The notes beneath the pieces are model-generated. The model had not been told where the DNA came from. It worked only from the letters and a program-made list of their open reading frames with translations, and did not search any database. From assembly GCF_009870125.1 (NCBI RefSeq), contig NC_046681.1:26806001-26870000 (forward strand): a stretch of 64,000 nt of DNA. The letters run 5' to 3'. Both the position numbers and the translations under genes were made by a program. This DNA is from Drosophila pseudoobscura (Eukaryota > Arthropoda > Insecta > Diptera > Drosophilidae). Shown here piece after piece: positions 13,238 through 24,603 of this stretch (position 1 is the stretch's first letter; the number at the start of each line of letters is the position of its first letter).

Positions 13238-14517
13238 AAGGTGGGCGTGGTATGTTTGTTCAAACGACAAACTCCTCTCGGACCACAGAGCAAGGCGCCG
13301 GGCGACGTCGTCGATGCAGCTTCAAAAGTATTCTTAAAGAAGGGGAAATATATTTATGAGAATTAAATTCTGCTTCGCTCACGGACCACACAATGGCTGG
13401 AGCACTGGCCTTGGGCCAGTGGGCGGTGGGGGGTGGGCGGTGGGCGGCAAGAGTGGGAGGGACTCCTTCCGCCGCTGCTTTCTAGCGGAGAACAACACAA
13501 ACTTTTCGAATGGAAATGCGGAGTCCGAAAAGCTGAAGCCAGGCGAAGCGCCAGCTGGCGATTGTTTTAAATATTTCGGGCAAACAGGTTAAACTTTAAA
13601 TAAAAAAAAAAACCAAAAAAACCGGCAAAAGCGGAAATGCCAGAGGGTGGTGGTGGGTGGGTGGTCCTCGGGTTGGCGACACACAATTGCCAACAATGAG
13701 TGCAAAAATCAATGCTTCAACTGCTTCAGGGGCTTCGGTCCCGCCTCCGTCTCCGCCTCCGTCTCTGGCTCCGTTGGTGGCTCTGCCAAAGCGCTTCCTG
13801 CTTCCTCCAGGAGCTGTGAGAACAGGACTCTATGAGAGCGCATCCAGGACATTTGTTGAATATCAACAGGAAATGCAGTGAATAAACACGTCGAGTTTTC
13901 GAGTTGTCGATTCATCGACGCAACGAGTAACGGCAGCGAGGCATAGTGTGTGTGTGTGTGCCCTCCCTCCCCCCCGCAATCTCCTGCCATTGTGTCCCCC
14001 AAACAGGATACAGGATGCAGGATGAACTAGCGGGCGGCTGCACTCTCGCATGCATTCAATTCCATTCGAGCCACCCAGATTCAATTCTATGCGAGTGATG
14101 CCACCAACCACCAACCATCTACCATCTACCACCTACCATCGCTTTCGATTTGAGTGGAGCCGGATGTCTCCTCCGGGCAATGGCCAGCAAATAATGCCAA
14201 ATGCATTTCCAATGACTGAGCAGTAGCAGCAGGAATGGCTTTGTTTCGACTACTAGATACCCCTGGGATGCTGTTTATGAAGGCTCAAGGGCTTTCGGAT
14301 TCGAAATGATATTTAAATGCTGCTAAAATGAAGAATTTGAATAGAGAATAGAATTCTGAGCAATAAAAGCTATGCAAAATATGGATAAAAGGAATGTCGG
14401 GTTTCCCCAGCCCTCTATTTATTGAAAGCAAATCCTCATAGTAGTGCAGCCTTATGTAAATCCCTTTAAATGCTTGCTATTTGCACTGCCCACTGTAGAT
14501 GAACCGCACTGATAACC

Positions 14518-14559
14518 GCATACATATGTACATATGTACATATGTATGTGCATACATAT
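14518..14559. repeat. Palindromic CATATGTA array
   Basis: Overlapping copies of ACATATGT/TGTACATA form a largely self-complementary 40-bp block. It lies 120 bp upstream of the Inr-containing segment at 14.68 kb, so it may be part of a promoter region rather than a neutral repeat. Confidence 0.6.
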
Positions 14560-14605
14560 TTCCACGCACTGCAGCGGCCGTTCTTTCGTCTTTCTCTACA
14601 GCCTT

Positions 14606-14635
14606 CTTCGTTTCGTTTCGTTTCGCTTCGTTTCG
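14606..14635. repeat. TTTCG pentamer repeat
   Basis: Six tandem TTCGT/TTCGC-type units, pyrimidine-rich, between the palindromic array and the candidate transcription start at 14.68 kb. Confidence 0.75.
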
Positions 14636-14680
14636 ACAGCTATAGCCTTTAGTCGTTCTCTCGCGATCTCCCTCTGTATC

Positions 14681-14756
14681 AGTCGTTCGTGCTCGGCTTA
14701 GCAGCAGCCCCGATCTGCTTTGAAGCTCTTATTCTATCACCCACTCTCTCTCTCTC
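14681..14756 (+). promoter_or_regulatory. Candidate transcription start and non-coding first exon
   Basis: TATCAGTCGTTCG at 14677-14689 matches the Drosophila initiator (TCAGTY) closely, with A+1 at 14681. The 76 bases that follow have the CAG- and CT-rich make-up of a Drosophila 5' leader, contain no ATG, and end in a strong donor (GTAAGA at 14757). There is no TATA box near -30. The nearest downstream plus-strand gene is Pkg21D, 5.9 kb away, so this could be a distal Pkg21D promoter; it could equally serve an unrecognised transcript. Confidence 0.3.
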
Positions 14757-17700
14757 GTAAGATTTTCTGCATACGGGACGAGCATGTTTGAACATGTTTT
14801 GCACAGAAAATGCAGCGAATAAACACGAGCATTCTGTGTGTTCCGCATTAAATGAATTATTGATAAATAATTTTATAGATTAATATATGTAAATTAAAAG
14901 GCTTCGAAACAATGCAGCACTGCAGTCTGGAATATGTACAGGGCATATGGGCAACTTTAATATTCCGAATTTTTTGTTCCAACTTCAAACGCGAATAAAA
15001 TGCATCAAACTATGAAAAAATTAAAAAAAAATTTAATGAGGGAATAAAGTTTAAAGTTTTAACTTTTCAGAGAGGTTTATATAATAATGATTTTATTTTA
15101 AATACAATTAAACAAAAAAAAAAGCTCAAAATGTTTACAGCACATATGTATGTACATAGTACATACTCTACCTCAATGACTCACGAATATACCCTTTGTT
15201 TGCTGCACAGCTTCCGAGGGTAGAGAAAAACAACAATCGCCGTGCGGCGCACACAAATTTGCATTGCAGCTCGTTGCTCGTCGCTCGTTGCTCGTTGCCG
15301 TTGCTTTCGTTGCGTAATTGCATTCATCAAAAAAGCGAACGGCAAATGGCATTCATGAGACCGGCAATCAAATTAAAGTCCAGGCTAAAATGTTTTCCAA
15401 TTTCCAGGTTTTCAGGTGGAAAGTCAGAGCAGCCAGAGCCGTGCCTCTTGTGCAACATGCAATCAAAGTCAGGTCTCATTCTCCTCACCCTTACTGCCCC
15501 CCCGCCACCCCGCCCCCCTCGACGTGCGGCACCTCTCACCATAAGCCATCATATTTTTGTCCATCGTCCGTCCATCAGCCGCCCATCAGTCAGTCAGTCA
15601 GTCGGTCAGTCAATCATTTGAATCGTTTTCGTTTACGTTTCGTTCTCGTTTTCGATTCCAATCAATTTGTTTGGCATTTTTGGCTGCCTCTCCCGCTCCC
15701 CCGCTCCCCCTCTCCCCCTCATTCTGTGGGTCCGGGGAAACGCTTTTTGTTTGCTTCTATCGATTTGCGACCCCCCAACCCGCCGCCGCTCTGTCTCGCA
15801 GCAGAAACAAAAAGCTGAAACCGACAAAAAACTTTGTCCGACGCTGCTTGTTGCATTTTTAAATAAAAGGCTGGCTGACGCCTCCCCCCCACCCCCTCCT
15901 AGTGGGGGGTCCAGCAGAGGAAGGACAGTATAGGGTACACTTCCTGTCGGACACAAATCCATCTCTGTCTCCGGCTCCGGCTCTAATGAACGTGTTTCGT
16001 GGGCAGAGCATTCCCCATTCGTTGGGCCGCACACAAAGGAAAAACAATTTCCCCAATTACTGCTGAAATATTTCCATTTCATTGTATTTTTGTTTCAAAT
16101 TCGGTTTCCCTCGGTGCTCCAACCGACACGTGTTTGGGCCCCAAAAGCATTTCCCGTTCAAATTCGTTTGGTTGAATTCATTTATGAATTTTTGAGGATT
16201 GGGCAAAAACTAATCTGCCTATAAATAGGCCGAGAGTGGACTATTGGACTATGTGTGGTGTTCTCTATGCAAGGACATTTGACAGGTGCCAATTGAATTT
16301 TTGGGAGTTTTCTAGTGCACATTGTGCAATATTCCAAAAACTACAGGGGGGCTCCTGGAAAAAGAGCTTCCTTTAAACAACAATTATCATCCTTAATACC
16401 GAAATTCTATATCCCTTCTAGAAGACATCTTCTTTGGGAGTGAGGCCACCATTTCATCGTGGAATCATGCCTCTCAATCGATCCTTGAGTCCCTTCCTGC
16501 GACAGCAGTAGCGGCTTGTGGCCTCTACTTTGATCGGGGCTTTCTCAATTATCATTTGTGCAGTACAGAGTGTCCTCGCAGAAGGTCCTCTGGATGGACA
16601 GGTATTGTTCGAGAGGCTGTGGCCACACGGTGGACAGGACACTGGAAAACTGTACGCTAATTGACACTTGGTCGAGGTCTGAACCCCTGATAAGATGGGG
16701 GGACGGCATGGGGCATGGAATGAAAGGACTGTGGATAGGGAAAAAGTTTTCATTTTCGTTTCGTTTCCTCTTTTTTTTTTTTTCCTTTTATTCCCTGGCA
16801 GGCGTTATGTTCAGCTGCAAATATCATTTTGTGGGCGGGGAACTGCAGGCGAAGGAGGCGTGGCTGGGACTGCGTTCATTGAGAACAAAATGTGAAAGTT
16901 TTTAATTGACTTTTTCAATTACAGTTTAATTTTGTTGTAAGAAATGTTGGGCACTGCCAATTGAAGTTTTCCCAAGCCGGGCGCATGGCCAAAAGGCCAA
17001 AAGAAGGAGGCACGGAGAGGGGGGTAGTGGGGTAGGGGGCAGAGATGCGGGGCCCACTCTCCCGGCTAATCTATCATTGTCCGCCGATGAATATGTGTGT
17101 AACGAGAGTGTGTGTTTGCAATTTGCAAAACTTCAGAAACACGCACAGGCGGCGGCATGAGCATCATCAACTTCTTGCCCCAGCCCACCCACACCCCCCT
17201 ACCCACCCGTGGCCTGCCCCTTTCAGGCACTCGGAAAATCTAAATTTATCTGCAACATAAAGGAAACGGCAGACCGAACCAGGAAATACCCTTGAGGATC
17301 ACAATCATTCGTAGGGCAAGGCCTCTCAGCTGATCAGGGCAGAGGTCTTCCCTCGAACCACAATACCCTCTGCAAAAGGGTACACCATTTCAGTGCTCTT
17401 TTCTTGGACATCATCAGCAAAAAGGCTAAGAAAGCACACGCCAACTCTGCATCAAGAGGGAAATGTGGGGCGGGGGAGGGGGTGGGCCGGGGCCCGAGGC
17501 AGATTGCATCTTGGAAACACATTCCCTTCAAGCACTTTTTATTATGACCAAAAAGCTGGGAAAACTGGGGGAAAAGTGAAAAAGTTTTTCGCCCCAGCAA
17601 AAAGTTCCATTTGGGTCCGTCCTTTCCACATAAGATTCCGGCATTACTGCCCCCGGAGATGTGTGACAGGTACGAAGATTGCTCCAAAGAGTGCATAGCG

Positions 17701-20404
17701 GATGAGGCCCCAGAAATCAGCCGAAAATTAGCCACCAACGGCAGCACTGTCCATGGAATAATTCCGCTGGCACACGGACATGATGCATTGTCTGTTACGA
17801 GTACTCGTATTAGGGGCGGGGGAGGGGCATGGTTGGGTTTTTTGTGTGCCAAAGCAAACATGTTACATTTATCTTTCTCGGGGATAAAGCAGACAAAAAG
17901 CGAACAAAACACAACAAAAGGGTAGGGGTGTGTGTGTGAAAGTAGTCGACCTGGGCGTACCTCTAAGCAGCAGAGCCACCAAAAAGGGCGCGTGATCAGG
18001 GATACCCCCCACAGGCCCTGCTTAGAGGGTAGCAAAAGGGCAATAACAGAGATACGAATGCGAGCAGAAACCAAACAAAGGCCCCCGAAATGAATGGAGC
18101 CCTTAGCCATGGCGGCCGGGGCCAAGCCAAATTCGGATATATAATGGGAGTGGGAGGATCCACCTGGTCACCACCGTTGGCCAATGTCCGCTGTCCTCTC
18201 GAATTAATCCCCAGCGTACACTTTCGCACGGAGTCGAACCGAACGACGGATGTAGATCCGAGTGGGCGGACCAGGGGAGGGGGGGGGGCTCCATTTTAAT
18301 TGAATAACTACACGAACGAAATGTTATGTTGTGTTGATAAGATGATAAGATACGAGAGGCCCCAAGGGAAGGGTCGGGTCGGGTCGGGCAGGGGCCGCGT
18401 ATGTCCTCACAAATCACAACGGAAATGAATGGCAAGGGGGCTGGTAATACCCTGGCTTTGAAGGTAACAGCCTACTGCAGGAATCCTTGGTGGCATTGTC
18501 TCGACTATTCTTGTATATCTCCTGAAAATTGGGTTTGTGCAGGGGCTCTTTGCTCGTTGATACTATCGCCATGCCATGGCCCAAAGCCAACCCAAAGCCC
18601 CCCATTTACATACATATGTGCTCGGTGAGAACCCGCTCATAACCCTAGATTGCCACTTGATTTGTTCTTTCTTTTTATGCGCTCCCATCGCATTTGTCCT
18701 GGCTTTGCCCCACAGCTCCATGGCATGCTTTTTTTTTATGGCCCGTCACCGGATTCCGTGACACTTCTGGCTGTGGCATTGGCATGCCTTTGACAGACGG
18801 CACAAGGAATGGCATTCTGTCTCCTAGCTCCTGGCTCCTGGGCTCCTCGACTCAGGACTGTGATGGCTCCTGGCATTCGTAATCACCGCCGTGAAATCTG
18901 TGACATGCGATATTTATTATGCAAATATTGGCAGGCCACAAATCCTGTTAGCCTGATTGTCTTTTTCTGTGCCTCTGCCCCTCAGACCCCGTCCCGGGTG
19001 ATTGGCTAATCCTTGTACTACAACCCCAGCCCCCCCTCCCTCTAGGGCGGCACTTCTGATGGAAGTAGTTCATTTATTTTAATTTTCTTTTCCCGTCAAA
19101 GACTTTCAGTTTGTGCATTTAATGCGCGACAAACTCTGTGGAGCCCCGTCTTAAAATTAGCGTCCATTAATTAGTTGTCTCTGCCGGATTGACGTTCCAC
19201 TCATGGCCTCCACTCTCTGCTCTCTGCTCTGTGGTCGTCTGTGGCTGCATCCTATGGGGTCATTCGAGAGGAAGAACTCCGCTGCTCCCCTGCAGATAAT
19301 TTCCGGCGCTTGTCAAAGTTTTGAGGCAGTCTCCTGGCCTCACCTCTGCTCTGACAGGCTCTGGCATTAATTTATCTTCCACTCCACTCCACTCCACTCT
19401 ACTCTCTCGGCATTGCTTGGGTTTGGCTTTAATAGATCATTTGCTGCATCATTGCGCATATGCCGCATGTGTCCCGCTGTCCGGGGCTAATCCTTTTGCT
19501 ACCACAGCTGGCTGTCACGTTGCCCGCGTGAATCGTTGTCGCATTTTTGCCGCACGCACGCACACTGCTCCACCCAGGGCCACACACAGATACACAGATA
19601 CATCACTGTCTGTTGCTGCTGCTGCTGCTCCTCCTCCTCCTCCTCCTCCATTAAATGTGGGCCACCGACAAGCGGAAGCCGCTGATGCCACTGCCGATGC
19701 TTCTCCGGGGCTTTCCTTTGCCACTGACTCTGCCAATGCCATTGCCGTCAGCGAAATCAGAGTAGTGCCCGTGTCCGCATCCGTGTCCTTAGCGTCCTTG
19801 CTGTGGCATGCTGGCGTTTTATTTTGCCAGCTTTTAGCGCATCCAGCGCTTGATAGTTGGGTCGGCCACTGGCTCTGGCTCTGGCTCTGGCTCTGGCACT
19901 ATAATGCTATTATGGCGGCATAAAGCAACTTTATTCCACACTGGTTTACGCTGTGGAGAAACAAAGCAACACGACCAGAAAATCTCGCAGGCAGACGGTG
20001 GCTTTTCCTCTGGCCAGCTTTCGCTTTCATATCTGGTGGCTGTCATTTTCCATTTTCATTTTAATTTTTACTCAGCTCCGTGCCGCGTGAATGTCGCGTT
20101 AGCTGTCATCATCAAATTACGCTCGGCTTTTGTGCGGCGGTCCAAGGTATGTTTGGGCGCAGGTAGGCCACTGCCCACTCGATCGGAGATGCCTTACCTT
20201 CCGGTGAATGTACCCTTGCCTTGGCAGACGGCGAGGGGCAGCCTCAGACATAAGCCCAAATTCCAAAGCGCAAGCCTTTTCCCTCATTCTCTGGGATCTA
20301 GCTCTTCCGCTAGGCAACGCGCTCTCTCTCTATTTCTCTATCTCTCTTGGGCCGTTCTCTTATTTCGGAAATCACGTATACGCCGCGTTGATCGCCGCTA
20401 GCCG
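14757..20404. other. Gene-poor region upstream of Pkg21D
   Basis: No supported gene. Frames of up to 263 codons (minus, near 17.3-18.1 kb) and 200 codons (plus, near 19.3-19.9 kb) look like low-complexity chance frames. Contents include AT-rich DNA at 14.85-15.15 kb, CAGT repeats near 15587, GGTCG repeats near 18375, CCACT repeats near 19379 and GGCTCT repeats near 19868. Some of this is probably Pkg21D regulatory or 5' intronic sequence. Confidence 0.5.
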
Positions 20405-20589
20405 CCAGTCGCTGGCCGAAAGCGGGCCCGTAAGCAAACGATTTAAAGCGAGCCGAACCTCTGAACGGAACGGAACGTAACGGAAGAGTAGAGCACGCCG
20501 TCTGAATGGGATACCCCCTGGAAGAAGCACCTCCACACAGACAGAGACCTCTGACTAACCTTGTTCCAAATTCGAATCGCTGCTGACCC
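20405..20589 (+). promoter_or_regulatory. Pkg21D: Pkg21D 5' leader candidate with a 26-codon uORF
   Basis: CCAGTCGC near 20404-20411 is an initiator-like site. The sequence from there to the start codon has no acceptor that must be used, so it can be continuous 5' UTR. It contains an upstream ATG at 20506 opening a 26-aa frame that stops at 20586, only three bases before the Pkg21D ATG. If present in the mRNA it should lower initiation at the main start. The leader boundary is inferred. Confidence 0.35.
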
Positions 20590-23500
20590 ATGGCCCGGCC
20601 AATGGACGATCGGGAGCGCGAGGCGATTGTCCAGAGCCTGCACAAGGACGTGCTGTCCCTCAAGGAGATGGTGCGCAATCGAGAGAGCGAGCTGGTCAAG
20701 CTGCACCGGGAAATCCACAAGCTGAAGGTAAGAGAGTCGCGTAGTCATCGAGCCATCCAGCCATCCAGTCATCCATCGTCGACTGTCGCCTTTGGCATCG
20801 CGTTTGTTTGGTTTTGGGCCCTGTGTTTGTTCTGTTTCGTCTGATAAGAGGCGGGAGGAAGGGCGGGCGGGCGGGTCTGGCGGCTAGCGACAAACAATTG
20901 TGGTGGTCCGCTCGGTCTGTTTTTCGGACTAATTTCGAATTCGCTTTGTGTATCGCAGAGATACAAAAGTATCTGCAAATACGCTCACCCTCCTATCAAT
21001 TGCGTCGCACATTGTTGTTATCTTTGATAGAGCAGATACTAGAGGAGGAGCAGCAGCAGAAGCAGCAACAGCAGCACCAGTAGTCTGCCGAGATATCAGA
21101 TACACCCCAAGCCAAAACCCTACCCCACATGGCCGCATGGCAGTGGCAATGGTATCTGCCAGATACACTCGCACTCGGTTCTCGGTTCTCGTTTAGTGCT
21201 TAGTACTTAGTGCTTAGTGCCTTATAAATTTGTACTTGAACCTCTTGATTCTCCATCCCCATCCCCATCCCGTTCCCATCCGCATCTCTTCCGCTCGGAT
21301 CTCTATTTGAATTGTAAAGCAGATTTATTGAGCCAAGTGATTAGCACTTCTGGGCGAGATTTTCTAGAGACTGGCAGCGCGACTTTGATTTGTAAAGATT
21401 CGAGATTCGAGTCTCGAGATAGCGGATAGCACATCTCTCAGTCGCAACAAAAGCCAAAGAGAATTGAATTAAGTCTCGCACAGCGGACTCTTTCGGTCCG
21501 CTCTCGAGTCGGGCAGCGCCGCGCCGCTAATTGCCGGATCACCTCCAGCAGAGCAGCCTCCTCAGAGCACCAAATCTTGGGTTTGCTTTGGGCAAACAAA
21601 CACATGGACGGAGGGCAGCACGCGCGCTTTCGGCTCGAAAAAGAGAATCCAGAGCTGTGGCGAAGAGCGTTTTTCAAATGCTAATTTCTATGCAAATAAT
21701 TTTGGGAAACAATGCCCGGGGTGGGGGGGAGGGAGGAGGAAGCCAGGGCTTATCTTGTTTGGCCTGCGCCGAGGTGGAACCGGGCCTGGAGCCAGAGGCG
21801 CCTCGGACCTGGGCTTTATCTGTGGCCGCTTTTGTTTTTGGGTCACTGATTTCGGAGTGGAAGTTTTGCATTCTATTTGCGGACCATGATAAGGACAACA
21901 CGCACCCACCCATCACGCACCCACTTGTGGCCCAGTTCTCCTCATCTCTGCATTCGTCATGGGGCACTGTCGATTCGAAGCACGTGAATGCCGGCGCACT
22001 CAGACACTCGGAGACGAGTCGCCTAATTGGGTTCCTGGGGAGAAGGGGGGACTAGGCATCGAGCATCACGCGTTGGCCATTGATTGGCCACTCAATTGCC
22101 TCGGAATGGAAATGGGAATTGATTAGGCAACACTTTCCAATTGTCGCCTCTTTGTGTCCCTCCAGAGCGTGCTCCAGCAGACCACCAACCATCTGAATGT
22201 GACCAGGAATGAGCGAAACGAGCGGCTGCAGCACTCCCCGACCAAGACGAAGCTCTACTCCCTGCCCGAGCAGTGCGGCGAGGTGACCAGCAGCCATGCG
22301 AATCCGCACCTCTGCACCTCCTGTGGCATGGTGCTGCCCAGCAGCCCAGAGTTTGCCATGGAGGCACTCTCTCTGGGGCCACCCACAGGCAAAACCACAG
22401 ACACAACGGCAACGACAGCAGCGCCTGAGATGCGGCCCAAGCCCTTGCCGGCGGCCATCAAGAAGCAGGGAGTGTCCGCCGAGAGCTGCGTCCAATCCAT
22501 GCAGCAGTCGTACAGCGCCCCGATTCCCAAATACGAAAAGGATTTCAGGTGGGTCCCAGATACAGATTCAGCCACGGATCGTAGCTCACTCTTCTACTGT
22601 TCTTTCCTCCAGCGCTAAGCAGCAGATCAAAGACGCCATCATGGACAACGACTTCCTCAAGAACATAGACGCCTCGCAGGTGCGCGAGCTGGTGGACTCG
22701 ATGTACTCCAAGAGCATAGCGGCCGGGGAGTTTGTCATTCGCGAGGGCGAGGCGGGGGCCCACCTGTACGTGTCCGCCGCCGGGGAGTTTGCGGTGATGC
22801 AGAACGGCAAGGTGCTGGACAAGATGGGGCCGGGCAAGGCCTTCGGGGAGCTGGCGATCCTCTACAACTGCACGCGCACCGCCTCCATCCGCGTGTTGAG
22901 CGAATCTCGGGTGTGGGTGCTGGACCGCCGCGTCTTCCAGCAGATCATGATGCGCACGGGCCTGCAGCGGATCGAGAACAGTGTCAACTTCCTGCGATCG
23001 GTGCCGCTGTTGCGGAATCTCAGCGAGGAGCTGCTGGCCAAGATCGCCGACGTGCTCGAGCTGGAATTCTACGCCGCTGGGACGTACATCATCCGGCAGG
23101 GCACCGCCGGCGACAGCTTCTTCCTGATCTCGCAGGGCAACGTGCGGGTGACCCAGAAGCTGACGCCCAACGCGCTGGAGGAGACGGAGCTGCGCACCCT
23201 CTCGCGCGGCGACTACTTCGGCGAACAGGCACTCATCAACGAGGACAAGCGCACGGCGAACATTATAGCCCTTCCGCCGGGCGTGGAGTGCCTCTCCCTG
23301 GACACGGACTCCTTCAAGCGGCTGATCGGGGACCTGTGCGAGCTGAAGGAGAAGGACTACGGGGACGAGAGCCGCATGCTGGCCATGAAGGCGGCCGCCC
23401 ACAGCCACGAGGTGCTCGGCGCGCAGGCGCAGGCGCAGCAGCACCAGCAGGAGTTCCCCGACCTGAGGCTCACGGATCTCGAGGTGGTCAGCACCCTGGG

Positions 23501-24552
23501 CATCGGGGGCTTCGGGCGCGTGGAGCTGGTCAAGGCGCACCACCAGGGCCGCGTGGACACCTTCGCCCTGAAGTGCCTGAAGAAGCGGCACATCGTGGAC
23601 ACCAAGCAGGAGGAGCACATCTTCAGCGAGCGCACCATCATGCTCAGCTCCCACTGTCCCTTCATCTGTCGCCTGCACCGCACCTTCCGCGACGAGAAGT
23701 ACGTCTACATGCTGCTGGAGGCCTGCATGGGCGGCGAGATCTGGACCATGCTGCGGGACCGCGGCTCCTTCGAGGACAACGCCGCCCAGTTCATCATCGG
23801 CTGTGTGCTGCAGGCCTTCGAGTACCTGCACGCCCGCGGCATCATCTACCGGGATCTCAAGCCCGAGAACCTGATGCTGGACGAGCGCGGCTACGTGAAG
23901 CTGGTGGACTTTGGCTTCGCCAAGCACATAGGCACCAGCGCCAAGACGTGGACCTTCTGCGGCACGCCCGAGTACGTGGCGCCCGAGATCATCCTCAACA
24001 AGGGCCACGATCGCGCCGTCGACTACTGGGCCCTGGGCATCCTGATCCACGAGCTGTTGAACGGAACGTACGTACGGGGACAGGGATCTCGTTTATTCTG
24101 GGCATAGCCTCAACCTTTTCTTTGTCCTCCATCAGGCCGCCGTTCAGTGCCTCGGATCCCATGCAGACGTACAACCTCATCCTCAAGGGCATCGACATGA
24201 TCGACTTCCCCAAGCACATCTCCCGCTGGGCCGTGCAGCTGATCAAGCGCCTCTGCCGCGACGTTCCCTCGGAGCGACTGGGCTACCAGACGGGCGGCAT
24301 ACAGGACATCAAGAAGCACAAGTAAATGACCCAACGGAATGTCCAACGAGCATTAGATGTACTAATATGTGGCGCCTTGTTTCCTCTAGGTGGTTCCTGG
24401 GCTTCGACTGGGATGGGCTGGCCAGCCAGCTGCTGATTCCCCCCTTCGTGCGGCCCATCGCCCATGCCACGGACGTGCGCTACTTCGATCGCTTCCCCTG
24501 CGACCCCGTCGAGCCGCCGGACGAGCTCTCCGGCTGGGATGCCGACTTCTAG
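20590..24552 (+). CDS. Pkg21D: cGMP-dependent protein kinase Pkg21D (five exons)
   Basis: Joined exons 20590-20727, 22166-22548, 22613-24067, 24136-24321 and 24390-24552 give 774 aa, close to the 768 aa I recall for D. melanogaster. All junctions are GT-AG and keep frame. The N-terminus is a Leu/Ile-rich helix (about 5-60) for dimerisation, followed by a CxxC-containing linker. Two cyclic-nucleotide-binding domains follow, with phosphate-binding cassettes FGELAILYNCTRTA (251-264) and FGEQALINEDKRTA (376-389). The Ser/Thr kinase domain has the Gly loop GIGGFGRV (470-477), Lys494, catalytic Asp588 in YRDLKPEN, DFG at 606 and CGTPEYVAPE, and ends with the AGC C-tail. The enzyme is a cytosolic kinase that phosphorylates Ser/Thr when cGMP relieves autoinhibition. 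The first ATG is chosen because it matches the family N-terminus; a second ATG four codons on has a better context. Every catalytic residue is present. Introns 2-4 are only 64-68 bp. Confidence 0.95.
20728..22165 (+). promoter_or_regulatory. Pkg21D: Pkg21D intron 1 with promoter-like motifs
   Basis: This 1.4 kb intron separates the 46-codon first exon from the rest. It contains TTAGTGC/TTAGTAC repeats (21193-21220), a TATAAA at about 21223-21228, and TCTCAGTCGCAAC with an initiator match at 21436-21448 (A+1 at 21440). These could drive an internal transcript that skips exon 1 and thus the dimerisation helix start. No alternative first coding exon is evident. Confidence 0.3.
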
Positions 24553-24587
24553 CCCACACTTTGTTGACCCTTGGACCCTCAATTGCA

Positions 24588-24593
24588 ATAAAA
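24588..24593 (+). terminator. Pkg21D: Pkg21D poly(A) signal AATAAA
   Basis: A canonical AATAAA starts 36 bases after the Pkg21D stop. Cleavage 10-25 bases further on would fall at or inside the last codons of the opposing CG3544 gene, so the 3' UTR is very short. Confidence 0.8.
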
Positions 24594-24603
24594 ACCTTAG
24601 ATA

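Larger units (their letters stand above)
2340..14517. other. Gene-poor region, many simple repeats
   Basis: About 12 kb without a gene I can support. Frames of 100-170 codons occur on both strands, but they are low-complexity, full of repeat-encoded runs, and overlap one another. The sequence is mixed-composition Drosophila intergenic or intronic DNA with (AG)n, (TG)n, (CA)n, (CTG)n, poly-G and 8-12 bp minisatellites. Other short arrays include CATGC repeats near 6385 and 7876 and GGAGGGA repeats near 7757. It may hold enhancers, but none can be named from sequence alone. Confidence 0.6.

Noticed and set aside
17334..18125. 263-codon minus-strand frame
   Set aside because: Chance frame with patchy composition, no homology I recognise and no promoter or poly(A) signal.
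19321..19923. 200-codon plus-strand frame with Ala/Pro runs
   Set aside because: Driven by (CTG)n, (CTC)n and GGCTCT repeats; no coding character outside them.
22545..24050. 501-codon minus-strand frame opposite Pkg21D
   Set aside because: Mirror of the kinase codons; Leu/Val/Gly/His-rich with no domain. Produced by high GC3 of the sense gene.
22913..24325. 470-codon plus-strand frame over Pkg21D exon 3
   Set aside because: Shifted frame, Arg/Gly/Ala-rich and without family features, while the kinase frame has every motif.
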